The notes under the pieces: generated by a model | Seen by the model: the letters and a program-made list of their open reading frames with translations, nothing else | Databases searched by the model: none | What the model was told of the DNA's origin: nothing | Position numbers and translations under genes: made by a program | DNA from: Tangfeifania diversioriginum | GTDB taxonomy: Bacteria > Bacteroidota > Bacteroidia > Bacteroidales > Prolixibacteraceae | Direction of reading: 5' to 3' | Assembly (NCBI RefSeq): GCF_900141875.1 | Contig: NZ_FQZE01000017.1 | Location: forward strand, 47,650 to 111,649 | DNA: 64,000 bases | Shown here: positions 1 to 8,493 of the stretch, piece by piece | How positions within the stretch are numbered: the stretch's first letter is position 1 | Layout: each line of letters starts with the position of its first letter

Positions 1-238
1 TAAAAAGGTACAATAATTCTCCCGCACCAACTAAGATGATAACCAGAACAATATACCTGAACACTTGGGGGGCAAAAGCAATGCACAGAAACAGGACGTT
101 AATTATTATAAAGTACACACCAAATTTTAACCAGCTGGCCCGTGCAGTTTTTTTATCTTTTTTTTGGTTTATAATATAAAATGCAATGCCACCCAGTGCA
201 AAGAATGAAAGTATAATGATGTAAATAGTTAAAATCAT
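1..238 (-). CDS. Integral membrane protein, N-terminal part only (runs off the left edge)
   Basis: An open frame starts with ATG at 236-238 and continues to the window edge, giving about 79 residues. It begins with a hydrophobic segment, then a short basic loop (Lys-Lys-Asp-Lys-Lys, Arg-Ala), then two more hydrophobic stretches, so it is a polytopic membrane protein. The start lies 4 bp after the stop of the TSUP gene on the same strand, so the two are probably cotranscribed. The general pattern recalls the N-terminal part of phosphatidate cytidylyltransferase-like proteins, but too little is present to decide and no function is assigned. Confidence 0.6.
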   Translation of the reverse strand, partial: MILTIYIIILSFFALGGIAFYIINQKKDKKTARASWLKFGVYFIIINVLFLCIAFAPQVFRYIVLVIILVGAGELLYLF

Positions 239-242
239 GCAG

Positions 243-1037
243 TTATTTAAAAATTAGCACTATACCCGAAATTAGAATAATTATAATAAATATTTTTTTA
301 ATTCCGGTTTCATATTTCTCCAGATTAATTTTGCTTAATAAATGCGGCCCGGTTAAGGCACCTGCAATTGTTCCCATTGTTAGGAAAAGCACCAAAGTTA
401 AATCAATCTCGCCAACCAGAAAATGTCCGGCAAAAGCTGAAAAAGTGTTTACAAGTACTACAAAAAGGGAAGTTCCAATGACAAGTTTTATTGGCGTATG
501 CAATGCGATTAACCCAGCCAGAACAGGCGCTGCGCCACTTGTTCCAAAGGTTCCGCTGATAATTCCCCCGGCAAATCCAAAAACCGAACCTTTTGAAATT
601 TTTATTCGGTTTAGCTTTTTTGATATTTCTGGTGAAGTATCAGCTTTTTTCTTTCTCCGGCTGTTCAGAAAAATAATTATCGCAAGCAATATGGAGTATA
701 TCCCAAAAGCTATTTTTAATTGTTCAGGGTTGAGAAGCCGGGTGATAAGCGTACCCGAAACAGCTCCAATAATCCCCGCAATTCCGAAAAGGAGAGCAAG
801 CTGGAAATGAATATTTTTTTTCCGGTAGTGCCCGATTGATCCCGCAATTCCCAAAGGCAGGCTGGCTGCCAGCGAAGTAGCAACGGCAATATGGGCCGGT
901 ACCTGGAAAAGGAGAATGAGAATAAGCGGAAAGAATAACCCTCCGCCACTGCCAATCATGGTGGCCAAAACGCCAACAATTAAGCCAATAAATGGCAGCC
1001 AAATGTAGCTTTCCTGGAATGCTGAGTAGAACAACAT
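243..1037 (-). CDS. TSUP-family (TauE/SafE) anion exporter
   Basis: This 264-residue protein is a multi-pass inner-membrane protein of the TSUP (TauE/SafE) family, whose members move sulfite, sulfoacetate or other organic sulfur anions, although many have unknown substrates. Two inverted-topology halves are visible. The first carries a glycine-rich GSGGG motif near residues 29-33 followed by a Pro-containing helix. The second carries a related GTFGTSGAAP motif near residue 165. Length is typical of the family (about 250-270). The chosen start puts the first helix directly after a short N-terminal tail. It is followed after 4 bp by the partial membrane protein. Nothing nearby indicates the substrate. 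Confidence 0.85.
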   Translation of the reverse strand: MLFYSAFQESYIWLPFIGLIVGVLATMIGSGGGLFFPLILILLFQVPAHIAVATSLAASLPLGIAGSIGHYRKKNIHFQLALLFGIAGIIGAVSGTLITRLLNPEQLKIAFGIYSILLAIIIFLNSRRKKKADTSPEISKKLNRIKISKGSVFGFAGGIISGTFGTSGAAPVLAGLIALHTPIKLVIGTSLFVVLVNTFSAFAGHFLVGEIDLTLVLFLTMGTIAGALTGPHLLSKINLEKYETGIKKIFIIIILISGIVLIFK

Positions 1038-1248
1038 ATTTCAAATTTCAAACTTGCAACTTAACCATAATTGATTTTAAGCCAATGTATTAAAAAAATA
1101 CCTAAATGAAATTTATTAATACAGGTTGTTAAATATAATGTTTTTGACTCGGTTGAAAAAAAATTGAGAATTTTCGCTGGGACATGGTGACAGTATTAAA
1201 AGAAAAATTAAATAAGGGCAATGGAGCAGTTGCAGACTTAAAATTTAG

Positions 1249-1419
1249 GACGAAGCTGGCTTATGGGGAATGCACCATCAGTTAGAACATTTGCAGGCAT
1301 ACATTGATGAATACTGCTACCGGTTTAAACGCAGCTTTATGAAAGAAGGGATTTTTGACAATCTGTTGGGGAGCATGGTCAAATCGCCATCTGTGACGTA
1401 TAAACAAATTATTGCTTAA
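1249..1419 (+). pseudogene. IS1595/ISXO2-type transposase, C-terminal remnant
   Basis: The frame is open from just after a stop at 1246 to TAA at 1417-1419. It encodes a tail in the order Gly-Leu-Trp-Gly-Met-His-His, then HLQAYIDEY and YRFKR. This matches the conserved end of ISXO2-like (IS1595 family) DDE transposases, where the pattern G-x-H-H, then HLQxYLDEF and FRFNRR closes the catalytic domain. The DDE residues and the N-terminal zinc-binding part are missing, and no matching inverted repeats were seen, so this is a dead fragment. The surrounding 1038-1455 holds no other gene that can be supported. Confidence 0.7.
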
Positions 1420-1455
1420 ATGCCTAATTCAATAAAATAGTTCTTAGAATAAAGT

Positions 1456-1953
1456 TCAATTAATTCTGCAAAACTCATTTAGATGATTTTCAATATCAAT
1501 CCATGTTATTCCATTATTGCAATCATAACGTTTTTCCATCATTTTTAATGCAAAGGGAAATCTATTTCTATCATATAGAAGTTTGGAATTATTCATTTTT
1601 TCTTCAATTTCTGAAGCATATACCTCAAGATCAAAAGTACTCCATTCGATGATAAATGAACTATTAATTTCATTTTTTTCATATTGTTCAATGAATTCTA
1701 GTATTTCCAACAATTTGTAGATATTATTAATATGTTCATACTCAATATGAACATTATTTCTTAAAATTATTGATTCTGAAGTTAAAGCTTTAATATAACT
1801 ACTTTTAACCAATTTTTCTGAAGTAGTTTGTATGACAAAAAGTTTTCTTCCATCAACTTTTATTCTTTTTTTTTCCATTTTATTTTTAATTGATGAAATT
1901 ATTGAAGCTTTTAGAACATTTGAAATGTTACGCAAATTTTGACTGTCCATCAT
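1456..1953 (-). CDS. Hypothetical protein in AT-rich accessory patch
   Basis: This 165-residue protein is not recognised. It is rich in Lys, Ile, Asn and Glu, has no signal peptide or membrane helix, and looks soluble and largely helical. Two adjacent Met codons open the frame, so the start may be one codon later. Its base composition is clearly more AT-rich than the sugar-enzyme genes to the right, like the Mrr gene 60 bp upstream on the same strand. The pair may be cotranscribed, and the setting beside a transposase remnant suggests horizontal acquisition. A link to restriction is only a guess from position. Confidence 0.6.
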   Translation of the reverse strand: MMDSQNLRNISNVLKASIISSIKNKMEKKRIKVDGRKLFVIQTTSEKLVKSSYIKALTSESIILRNNVHIEYEHINNIYKLLEILEFIEQYEKNEINSSFIIEWSTFDLEVYASEIEEKMNNSKLLYDRNRFPFALKMMEKRYDCNNGITWIDIENHLNEFCRIN

Positions 1954-2013
1954 ATAAATTATAAAAATGTTATCTAATCTAAATGAATAATTTATCTCTC
2001 ATATTACAATTAT

Positions 2014-2811
2014 TCAGAAATTTTTAAACCATTTCTCGTCAATATCGATCTGTTCTTTCAATTCCGTCTTGATGCCTAATTTTAATTCTTTCAGTTTTTC
2101 AACAAGTTTTTCTCCATCAATTAAATCAATAGAAGGTGCTCCATCTCTATTTGCCTCTCTTATTGCATCACGAGTAAACGTACCAGTTGTAATAAACAAA
2201 CCCTTGTCGGTTCTACCAACCATAGCACCACGAAAATCTCTTATTTCACTACACGGAACTTTTCCTTTGATGCGCTTGCATTGAAAAATAATATGGAAGC
2301 TTAATATTCCGTTTATTTTTGCTATTCCAATACCATCAATTCCTCCATCGCCTGATTTTCCTTTTATTTCAACTTGAATAAATCCTGTTTCTCTTAAAAC
2401 CCTTTGGATTAACCTTTCAAATGCGCTTGGTGACATTTTTTCAGTAATAATCTTTAGTGCATTTCTTTTCCATTTTTCTGAATCTTCAACCTCTTCTTCT
2501 GTTTCTTTAATTTTAGAAATATTTGATTTTTTATTGTAGTTGGAATTGATACTTTTTAATACCCAAATACCTTTTCCAACATTTGAAATAACACCCTGGT
2601 TTTTAAGCATTGTTCGCACCCAAGCTAAATTATATTTGAGATCGGATTGACCAGTTTTTCCATTGATTATTTCTAGAAGTGAATCACTCAAATTCAAATT
2701 TTCTACTATTTTTTCGTAGATTTCATCAGTATTTGCAGAACCTCCTAATTGTCTTATAGCTTCTATTGTGGGGTCCATTAATTCATTTCTGGTTGGTAAT
2801 TTTTTAACCAT
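2014..2811 (-). CDS. mrr: Mrr-type restriction endonuclease
   Basis: This 265-residue protein has the two-domain layout of Mrr, a type IV restriction enzyme that cleaves modified DNA. Residues 1-87 form the Mrr N-terminal winged-helix domain (pattern NLAWVRTMLKNQG, then GKGIWVL). A charged linker follows, and residues 120-245 form the PD-(D/E)xK-like catalytic domain. The catalytic signature is visible as GDGGIDGIG (Asp155, Asp159), then FQCKR with Gln177 and Lys179, and GLFITTGTF near 204-212. The catalytic residues look intact. It is slightly shorter than E. coli Mrr (about 300). The gene is AT-rich and sits between a transposase remnant and a Vsr-like remnant, so it is probably acquired. 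No methyltransferase lies beside it, which fits a type IV enzyme. Confidence 0.85.
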   Translation of the reverse strand: MVKKLPTRNELMDPTIEAIRQLGGSANTDEIYEKIVENLNLSDSLLEIINGKTGQSDLKYNLAWVRTMLKNQGVISNVGKGIWVLKSINSNYNKKSNISKIKETEEEVEDSEKWKRNALKIITEKMSPSAFERLIQRVLRETGFIQVEIKGKSGDGGIDGIGIAKINGILSFHIIFQCKRIKGKVPCSEIRDFRGAMVGRTDKGLFITTGTFTRDAIREANRDGAPSIDLIDGEKLVEKLKELKLGIKTELKEQIDIDEKWFKNF

Positions 2812-2945
2812 TTTATATATTAGTAAGAATTGCGAATACTCTAAATTAATTATTTCATTATAAAAATTGGCATTTCATTAAATAATTTATAGAAAATCTG
2901 TTTTATTTTTAATGGTTATCCGTATGTATCAAGTATTATATTGTA

Positions 2946-3017
2946 TTCCCGCAGATTCCGCAAATAAACGCTGATTTTTTATAAAATTTCTGCGAAAATC
3001 TGCGTAATCAGCGGGAG
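2946..3017. repeat. Imperfect inverted repeat, intergenic
   Basis: The left arm (from 2946) and right arm (ending about 3017) are imperfect reverse complements. CCCGCAGATTCCGCA on the left pairs with TGCGTAATCAGCGGGA on the right around an A/T-rich centre. It can fold into a long hairpin. It probably belongs to a dispersed hairpin repeat, but this window holds only one copy, so its repeat status is an inference. Confidence 0.45.
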
Positions 3018-3062
3018 ATTTACTTTTTAGGTATATATGCAGGCATTCATATTATTTTTTAT

Positions 3063-3296
3063 CTCAGATTATTAATTGGGAAGGAAAAAATAAAATCAAA
3101 CAGGGATTTTTGGATCCCAAAGATTGAGCGTAATATTCAGCGGGACAAACAAAATAACAACTTATTAATCAAAGAAGGTTGGAAAGTCCTCCGGTTTTGG
3201 GATTTTCAAGTACAAAATGAATTTGGAAAATCTTTATATCAAATTTTAGATTATATTGAAAATTTCGAGAAATACGAAAATAAAAAAATCCAGTAA
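3063..3296 (+). pseudogene. Vsr-like (very-short-patch repair) endonuclease, 3' remnant
   Basis: The frame ending with TAA at 3294-3296 encodes a tail of about 77 residues. It has the Vsr signature order: KSNRDFW, then KIERNIQRD, then LLIKEGWKVLRFWDF. In Vsr nucleases this region closes the PD-(D/E)xK fold that nicks next to T:G mismatches. The upstream part with the catalytic Asp and the zinc-binding residues cannot be found in this frame or nearby, so the gene is truncated. It is on the opposite strand to Mrr. Vsr genes normally accompany a cytosine methyltransferase, and none is present, so this may be the residue of a lost restriction-modification locus. Confidence 0.7.
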
Positions 3297-3316
3297 CTTT
3301 CGTTACCAGATTTTTA
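3283..3316 (-). terminator. Hairpin terminator after the 3335-4642 oxidoreductase gene
   Basis: Read on the minus strand, AAAAATCTGGTAAC pairs with GTTACTGGATTTTT around a GAAA loop. Two G-U wobbles are stable only on this strand, and a T run follows. It lies just beyond the stop of the minus-strand oxidoreductase gene. It overlaps the end of the Vsr-like remnant, which suggests the remnant was inserted or trimmed up to this point. Confidence 0.6.
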
Positions 3317-3334
3317 ATATGATAATAATTCTAT

Positions 3335-4642
3335 TTAAACTTTTGGCAGCTCCCATGGAGCGCGGTAGTCAGGAGTCAGGTATTCGTTGGCGTTGTTATC
3401 ATCAATAAATTTACTGTTGTCGGCATCCCAGTATAATCGCCGGCCGGTTTTTAATGCAATATTTCCGAGGTGACAAACCCTTGCGGTGTTGGCTGCAATG
3501 GCTACGTTCGCATTTGGTGTTTTGCTTGTGTCTTTTATGCATTCGATGAAATTTTTCATGTGATTATTCAGCCCCTGGCCATCACCTTTAATCAATTCCA
3601 CCCGCTCCATTGCAGGGTTATTCCCACCTTCAGGAATTACTTCCCAACCACCACGGTCAACAACGAGCGTTCCGTTGTTGCCCACAAAGCCTACACCATG
3701 CGAACGGCCGTAATAGCCACCGTCAATACCAATTCCGTGATCCCACAACATGGTATAACCGTCGAATTCATAAAGTGCCTGAAGCGTATCGGGTGTTTCG
3801 GCAGCATCTTCGGGGTAAGCAAATTTGCCGCCCATTGCCATAACTGATTTCGGCGCTTTGGCTTTCATGCCAAATAATCCGTAATCGATGATGTGAACGC
3901 CCCAGTCAGTCATCATTCCGCCGGCATAATCCCAAAACCACCTGAAATTAAAATGAAACCGGTTGGGATTGAACGGACGTTTTTGGGCCGGCCCGAGCCA
4001 GAAATCATAATCCACTCCATCGGGCACGGGGCCATCGGGTTTTACAGGAATCGACTTCATCCAGCCCTGGTACGACCAAGTGCGTACTGTCCGTATTTTT
4101 CCGAGTTTGCCAGAGTGGACAAATTCCACGGCATCCTGCCAGTGTTTATCGCTGCGCTGCCATTGGCCCACCTGAACTACATTTCCGTAGCGGCTGGCTG
4201 CCCGTTCCATAATATTTAATTCTTCAATGGAGTTGGCAAGTGGTTTTTCGCAGTAAATGTATTTCCCTTCCTGGGCCGCATTAACAAACGGGATGGTGTG
4301 CCAGTGGTCAGGCGTTCCGATTATGATCACATCAATTCCGGGTTCTTCCAGCAACTTTCTGAAATCTTTAAAACCTTTGGGTTTCTTACCCTGGATTTTT
4401 TCAGTGTCTGCAATGCGCTGATTCAGAACATTTTCATCCACGTCGGCAATGGCGGCGCATTCGGTATTGGGCTGGCCCAGGAAAGCCTGCAAGTCAGAAA
4501 ATCCCATTCCTTTGGCACCAATTAAGCCACAAACCAGTTTTTCGTTTGCTCCAACGCATGAAGCTAACGGCATTGATGCCGCTACCCCCACCCCGGCAGT
4601 TGCCAGTGCCGATTTTTTAATAAAACTTCTTCTGTCTGTCAT
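3335..4642 (-). CDS. Tat-exported Gfo/Idh/MocA-family oxidoreductase, probable lipoprotein
   Basis: This 435-residue protein is an NAD(P)-dependent oxidoreductase of the Gfo/Idh/MocA family acting on sugars or sugar derivatives outside the cytoplasm. The N-terminus carries a Tat motif (DRRSFIKK, residues 3-10) and a lipobox-like LASC ending at Cys29, so it may be a Tat-lipoprotein. The Rossmann motif GLIGAKGMG lies at residues 39-47, and the conserved CEKPLA follows near residue 135. The C-terminal sheet domain carries GGMMTDWGVHIIDY. It is the last of three same-strand genes (oxidoreductase, isomerase, oxidoreductase) and has its own terminator. Exported members usually bind the cofactor tightly before transport. 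The substrate is unknown. Confidence 0.85.
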   Translation of the reverse strand: MTDRRSFIKKSALATAGVGVAASMPLASCVGANEKLVCGLIGAKGMGFSDLQAFLGQPNTECAAIADVDENVLNQRIADTEKIQGKKPKGFKDFRKLLEEPGIDVIIIGTPDHWHTIPFVNAAQEGKYIYCEKPLANSIEELNIMERAASRYGNVVQVGQWQRSDKHWQDAVEFVHSGKLGKIRTVRTWSYQGWMKSIPVKPDGPVPDGVDYDFWLGPAQKRPFNPNRFHFNFRWFWDYAGGMMTDWGVHIIDYGLFGMKAKAPKSVMAMGGKFAYPEDAAETPDTLQALYEFDGYTMLWDHGIGIDGGYYGRSHGVGFVGNNGTLVVDRGGWEVIPEGGNNPAMERVELIKGDGQGLNNHMKNFIECIKDTSKTPNANVAIAANTARVCHLGNIALKTGRRLYWDADNSKFIDDNNANEYLTPDYRAPWELPKV

Positions 4643-4726
4643 TTTTTAATTATTAGGTTAAATGTTGGTAGCCGGAGGTCTGTTGGTTATCTTTCTGACT
4701 TCCGGCTTCGGTCTTTCTTCTTCTTC

Positions 4727-5728
4727 TTATTTATTTTTTTGCATTGCATCATCAAAAGCCACGTCCGAAGGTGTAAAGTCAACTTTTTTCACAAATTCGG
4801 CGGCTTCAGTTGCTCCGGCATCGCGGTTCATACCGCTGTCTTCCCATTCTACTGAAAGCGGTCCGTTGTAGCCAATGTCGTTCAATGCGCGGATGATATT
4901 TTCAAAATTCACACTTCCGTGGCCTAAACTACGGAAATTCCAGTAGCGGCGGTTATCACCAAATTCAGCATGTCCGCCAAAAACGCCGATGCCTTTTGGT
5001 ACATCGCTCCAGTAGGAATCTTTCATGTGAACATGGAAAATCCGGTCGGAAAATTCATAAATAAAACGCACATAGTCAACATGCTGATAACCAAAGTGGC
5101 TCGGGTCGTAGTTAAATCCGAAGGCCGGGTGGTTATCCAGCGCCTGCAAAGTCAGGTGAGCAGAGTGAATATCGAATGCAATTTCGGACGGGTGCGCTTC
5201 CAATGCAAATTTCACGCCTATTTTCTGGAATTCATCCAGAATAGGAATCCAGCGTTTGGCGAATTCTTCGTAGCCTTTCTCAATGCGGCCGGCAGGTATT
5301 GGCGGAAACGAGTACAGCATGTGCCATATCGGGCTCCCGGTAAATCCGGCCACGGTGTTGAGGCCCAGCATTTTGGCCACTTTGGCTGTTTTTATCACTT
5401 CTTCTGCTGCCCGCTGACGCACGCCTTCCGGGTCGCCATCACCCCAAATATAATCGGGAAGAATTCCTTTGTGGCGCTCGTCGATGATAGCATCCGAAAC
5501 ACATTGCCCCACAAGGTGTGTGGAAATGGTATATAAATCCAAATCGTATTTTTTCAGCAGTGCTTTGCGTTCGTCGCAATAGGCCTGGTCGGCTTTGTCA
5601 ATTTCCATGTGGTCGCCCCAGGTGCAAAGCTCGAGGCCATCGTAGCCAAACTCTTTTGCTTTTTGGCACATGGTTTCAATGGGTAAGTCGGCCCATTGTC
5701 CGGTGAATAGTGTTACTGGTCTTGCCAT
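4727..5728 (-). CDS. Sugar phosphate isomerase/epimerase (xylose-isomerase-like TIM barrel)
   Basis: This 333-residue cytoplasmic protein belongs to the AP-endonuclease-2/xylose-isomerase-like TIM-barrel family, whose members isomerise or epimerise sugars and inositol derivatives using a divalent metal. Metal-ligand candidates are visible in the usual order: Glu in [12 protein letters not shown], Asp and His in [10 protein letters not shown], His in [10 protein letters not shown], and Glu in SVEWEDSGM. No signal peptide is present. It lies 143 bp downstream of one Gfo/Idh/MocA gene and 84 bp upstream of another, all on the minus strand. This combination commonly handles oxidised (3-keto) sugars or inositols. 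That role is inferred from context. Confidence 0.8.
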   Translation of the reverse strand: MARPVTLFTGQWADLPIETMCQKAKEFGYDGLELCTWGDHMEIDKADQAYCDERKALLKKYDLDLYTISTHLVGQCVSDAIIDERHKGILPDYIWGDGDPEGVRQRAAEEVIKTAKVAKMLGLNTVAGFTGSPIWHMLYSFPPIPAGRIEKGYEEFAKRWIPILDEFQKIGVKFALEAHPSEIAFDIHSAHLTLQALDNHPAFGFNYDPSHFGYQHVDYVRFIYEFSDRIFHVHMKDSYWSDVPKGIGVFGGHAEFGDNRRYWNFRSLGHGSVNFENIIRALNDIGYNGPLSVEWEDSGMNRDAGATEAAEFVKKVDFTPSDVAFDDAMQKNK

Positions 5729-5744
5729 GATTTATATTTTTAAG

Positions 5745-5867
5745 AGCCTCTCCCCAAACCCTCTCCAACGGAGAGGGGGGTAGGAGCGGCTGTAGTTCAT
5801 ACAAATTTTTTACGGATTTATTTATAAACCCGTTTATTCTCCCCCTTTGGGGGAGTTAGAGGGGGCT
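5745..5867. repeat. MITE-like element, about 123 bp, with GC-rich imperfect terminal inverted repeats
   Basis: The left end reads AGCCTCTCCCC followed by CCCTCTCC and GGAGAGGG. The right end reads CTCCCCCTTTGGGGGAG, then AGAGGGGGCT. Each end is itself a small palindrome and the two ends are imperfect reverse complements. The interior is AT-rich and has no coding frame. A related element lies at 49265-49400. No transposase of matching type is present, so any mobilisation would have to be in trans. Confidence 0.55.
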
Positions 5868-5871
5868 TCTT

Positions 5872-7032
5872 TTACTCTCCGAATTTCACCCATTTTACTT
5901 CATCGTCGTATCCGGCCTTTACCACTGTGTCGATGAACTGCATTCCGCGTATTCCATCCTGAATTCCCGGGAAGTCGAGCATTTCGGCAGTTGGTTGTTT
6001 GCCTTCTTTTTTGGCCATTATTGTCAGAGCAAAATTGCGGTAAATATTTGCAAATGCCTCGAGATAGCCTTCCGGATGTCCACCGGGCGTGCGCGAATTA
6101 TGAGCAGCTACTTCGCTGTCCATCGTGGCACCCACGCGTAAGATTTGAGTTGGCTGGTCGGTCCATTTTACAATAAGCGAATTGGGTTCATGCTGGAACC
6201 ATTCCAGGCCGCCTTTTTCACCGTAAACTCTGATTTTGATGGCATTTTCTTCGCCGGCAGCAACTTGGGTTGCCAGTAGAATTCCGGTGGCATCTTGCTC
6301 AAAACGGAGCAATGCTGCCCCATCATCATCGAGCCGGCGGTTGGGAACATAGGTATTCAGGTCGGCGCAAAGTTCAGTAACGCGCAGTCCCGAAATGTAT
6401 TCAGCCAACTGGTGGGCATGCGTTCCAATATCGCCCATACAACCTGCTTTTCCCGATTTTTTCGGATCGGTACGCCACGAGGCCTGGGCATTTCCTTCGT
6501 TTTCAGCTGCCCCCGATAGCCAGCCCTGCGGGTATTCCGCATAAATTTTTCGGATTTTACCGAAATTTCCGTCGGCAACCATTTTGCGGGCATGTTTCAC
6601 TGCCGGATAGCCGGAATAAGTGTGGGTTAAAGCGAGTGTCAAACCGGTTTCTTCCAGTTTCTCGTTCAGCTTCAATGCTTCATCGAGTGTAAAGGTAATC
6701 GGTTTGTCAATAACAACATGAAACCCGTTTTCGAGTGCCATCATGGCCGGGCCGAAGTGAACGAAGTTGGGTGTTACAATCGTTACAAAATCCATCCGTT
6801 CGCCCTCGGGTAGCTGTGCCTCTTTTTCAAACATTTCCTGGTAGGTTTCATATACCCGGTTTTCAGGAAGGTAATACAGCTTGCCTGATTCTTTTGAAAT
6901 TTCGGGATTCACACTGAAACAGCCGCAAACCAGTTCAATCTGGTTATCCATAAATGCTGCCAGCCGGTGAACGGCTCCAATAAACGCGTCGGTTCCACCA
7001 CCGACCATTCCCATACGAAGTTTTCTATTCAT
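5872..7032 (-). CDS. Gfo/Idh/MocA-family oxidoreductase, cytoplasmic
   Basis: This 386-residue NAD(P)-dependent oxidoreductase has no signal peptide. The Rossmann motif is GMVGGGTDAFIG near residues 8-19, and the conserved lysine motif is VIDKPITF near residue 113. The catalytic-domain signature GCMGDIGTHAHQL lies near residue 200, with PGGHPEGYLEAF towards the C-terminus. It is the first gene of a three-gene minus-strand group with an isomerase and a Tat-exported relative. A cytoplasmic and an exported member of the same family in one group suggests a sugar is oxidised outside and the product is handled inside. The substrate cannot be read from sequence. Its stop codon lies just outside the MITE-like repeat. 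Confidence 0.82.
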   Translation of the reverse strand: MNRKLRMGMVGGGTDAFIGAVHRLAAFMDNQIELVCGCFSVNPEISKESGKLYYLPENRVYETYQEMFEKEAQLPEGERMDFVTIVTPNFVHFGPAMMALENGFHVVIDKPITFTLDEALKLNEKLEETGLTLALTHTYSGYPAVKHARKMVADGNFGKIRKIYAEYPQGWLSGAAENEGNAQASWRTDPKKSGKAGCMGDIGTHAHQLAEYISGLRVTELCADLNTYVPNRRLDDDGAALLRFEQDATGILLATQVAAGEENAIKIRVYGEKGGLEWFQHEPNSLIVKWTDQPTQILRVGATMDSEVAAHNSRTPGGHPEGYLEAFANIYRNFALTIMAKKEGKQPTAEMLDFPGIQDGIRGMQFIDTVVKAGYDDEVKWVKFGE

Positions 7033-7351
7033 ATCTATTTTGTTTTAGTTGATTTGGCAAAATCAGACCCTAAAATTAACAACTCTTTTGAAATGAAGCA
7101 ATTTTCAGAATGCAGACTTTTCAGATTTTGAAACAGTTAAAAATTTTCCGGTATTATTTACTATTGCCCGATACTGTTTCGTTTCCTGAAAGTCAGCAGG
7201 TAAGAGCAATTAAATAGAAAAAAGCAGTTTTTACTTTTAGGTAGTGTTTCCTAAAAATCAGTCATGTATTCAGGAAATTAAATGTTTTTTTGGGCCACAA
7301 ATGATTACTTTTAAGCGCTTTTTTTTCAAATCAACATAAACCGACAAAATA
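7033..7351. other. Divergent intergenic region, no gene seen
   Basis: These 319 bp separate the minus-strand oxidoreductase group from the plus-strand isomerase pair and must contain both promoters. The sequence is AT-rich. No TAnnTTTG -7 box, clear operator or RNA structure could be picked out by eye. Confidence 0.4.
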
Positions 7352-8281
7352 ATGAAGAGAAGAAATTTTATTAAAAACACTGCTGTTAGCGGAATGGCGT
7401 TAACAGGACTTGCAACTGCAACCGGAGCTTATGGTTCCGAAACTGTTTCATCAAACTCGGCTAAATTTAAACTGAAATATGCTCCCGGTTTGGGAACGTT
7501 TCGTGAAAGTGCCGGATCTGATCCTATTGACAACATCAAATTTATTGCCGACCAGGGATTTACAGCTGTTTTCGACAACGGACTTGCCTGGAGAGAAGCC
7601 GCGGTTCAGGAAAAAATAGGAAACGAACTGGCCCGGCTGGGAATGGATTTGGGACCTTTTATTGTGTATGCCGACCACGGTAAAAAATATATGGTTACCA
7701 ACGATACGGAAGTTAAGGAGATGCTTAAGCAAAAGACAACCGAAGCACTTGAAGTTCAGAAGAGAACCGGCGCAAAAACCGGTTTGATCACTCCCGGGTT
7801 GTACGACGAAAGAATGGACTTGGATTACCAAACCATAAATGTGATTGAAAATATGCGCCTTTGTTGCGACATTGCCGGCAAAACCGGGCTGGAACTTGTG
7901 ATGGAACCTCTCAACCGCCAGGTGGATCACCCTGGGTTGTTTTTAACATCAATGCCGCAGTCAAAAATGATTTGCGTAGCCGTGAATCATCCGAGCTGTA
8001 AAATTGTGGATGACTTATACCACCAGCAAATCACCGAAGGAAACCTGATAAGGAATATGGATTTGTGCTGGGATTATATCGGAGCATTCCACATTGGCGA
8101 CAATCCGGGAAGGAACGAACCCACCACCGGTGAAATCAACTACAAAAATATATTCAAACATATTTACGATAAAGGTTACCAGGGAACACTCTGCTGCGAA
8201 CATGGAAAAAGCAAAGGCGGCAAAGAAGGCGAAATGGCCTTAATTCAGGCTTACCGGGAGGTAGATTCCTTTGAGGTATAA
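7352..8281 (+). CDS. Tat-exported hydroxypyruvate-isomerase-like TIM-barrel protein (first of a tandem pair)
   Basis: This 309-residue protein starts with a Tat signal (KRRNFIKN at residues 2-9, hydrophobic stretch, Ala/Gly-rich end), so it is predicted periplasmic. The rest is a xylose-isomerase-like TIM barrel closest in pattern to hydroxypyruvate isomerase (Hyi). Visible elements are VMEPLN, CKIVDDLYHQQ and FHIGDNPGRNEPTTGEINY. Hyi enzymes normally have Tyr-Asp where this protein has Val-Asp-Asp before Leu-Tyr-His. The last signature, with its Glu ligand, is well kept. The next gene encodes a paralogue, so the pair arose by tandem duplication. An inverted repeat follows the stop. Export and the degenerate motif suggest the real substrate is not hydroxypyruvate. 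Confidence 0.8.
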   Translation: MKRRNFIKNTAVSGMALTGLATATGAYGSETVSSNSAKFKLKYAPGLGTFRESAGSDPIDNIKFIADQGFTAVFDNGLAWREAAVQEKIGNELARLGMDLGPFIVYADHGKKYMVTNDTEVKEMLKQKTTEALEVQKRTGAKTGLITPGLYDERMDLDYQTINVIENMRLCCDIAGKTGLELVMEPLNRQVDHPGLFLTSMPQSKMICVAVNHPSCKIVDDLYHQQITEGNLIRNMDLCWDYIGAFHIGDNPGRNEPTTGEINYKNIFKHIYDKGYQGTLCCEHGKSKGGKEGEMALIQAYREVDSFEV

Positions 8282-8301
8282 AACGAAGTTAAGAGAGCAA
8301 T

Positions 8302-8341
8302 CCAAACAGGCTGATTCAAAATTTTGAGTCAGCCTGTTTGG
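8302..8341 (+). terminator. Long hairpin after the first isomerase-like gene
   Basis: CCAAACAGGCTGA at 8302-8314 pairs perfectly with TCAGCCTGTTTGG at 8329-8341 around a 14-base loop. It begins 21 bp after the stop codon. No long T run follows, so it may be an attenuator or an RNA-stabilising hairpin between two paralogous genes rather than a strong terminator. Confidence 0.6.
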
Positions 8342-8493
8342 GTTATAAAAGAGACGGGGTAATTCCAATAATCCATAAACCCGGTCTCCCCGCCGTGTAA
8401 TATTTTGAAGAAGTTGAAATTAATGGGAAGTAATTCGTCGATAATTCTTTATTTTTACGAGTACAGAATATTCATTCATAAACCGATATAATC

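Noticed and set aside
1172..1320. Short plus-strand frame starting near 1184 as a gene
   Set aside because: It is only about 33 codons in a different frame from the transposase remnant and shows no recognisable motif.
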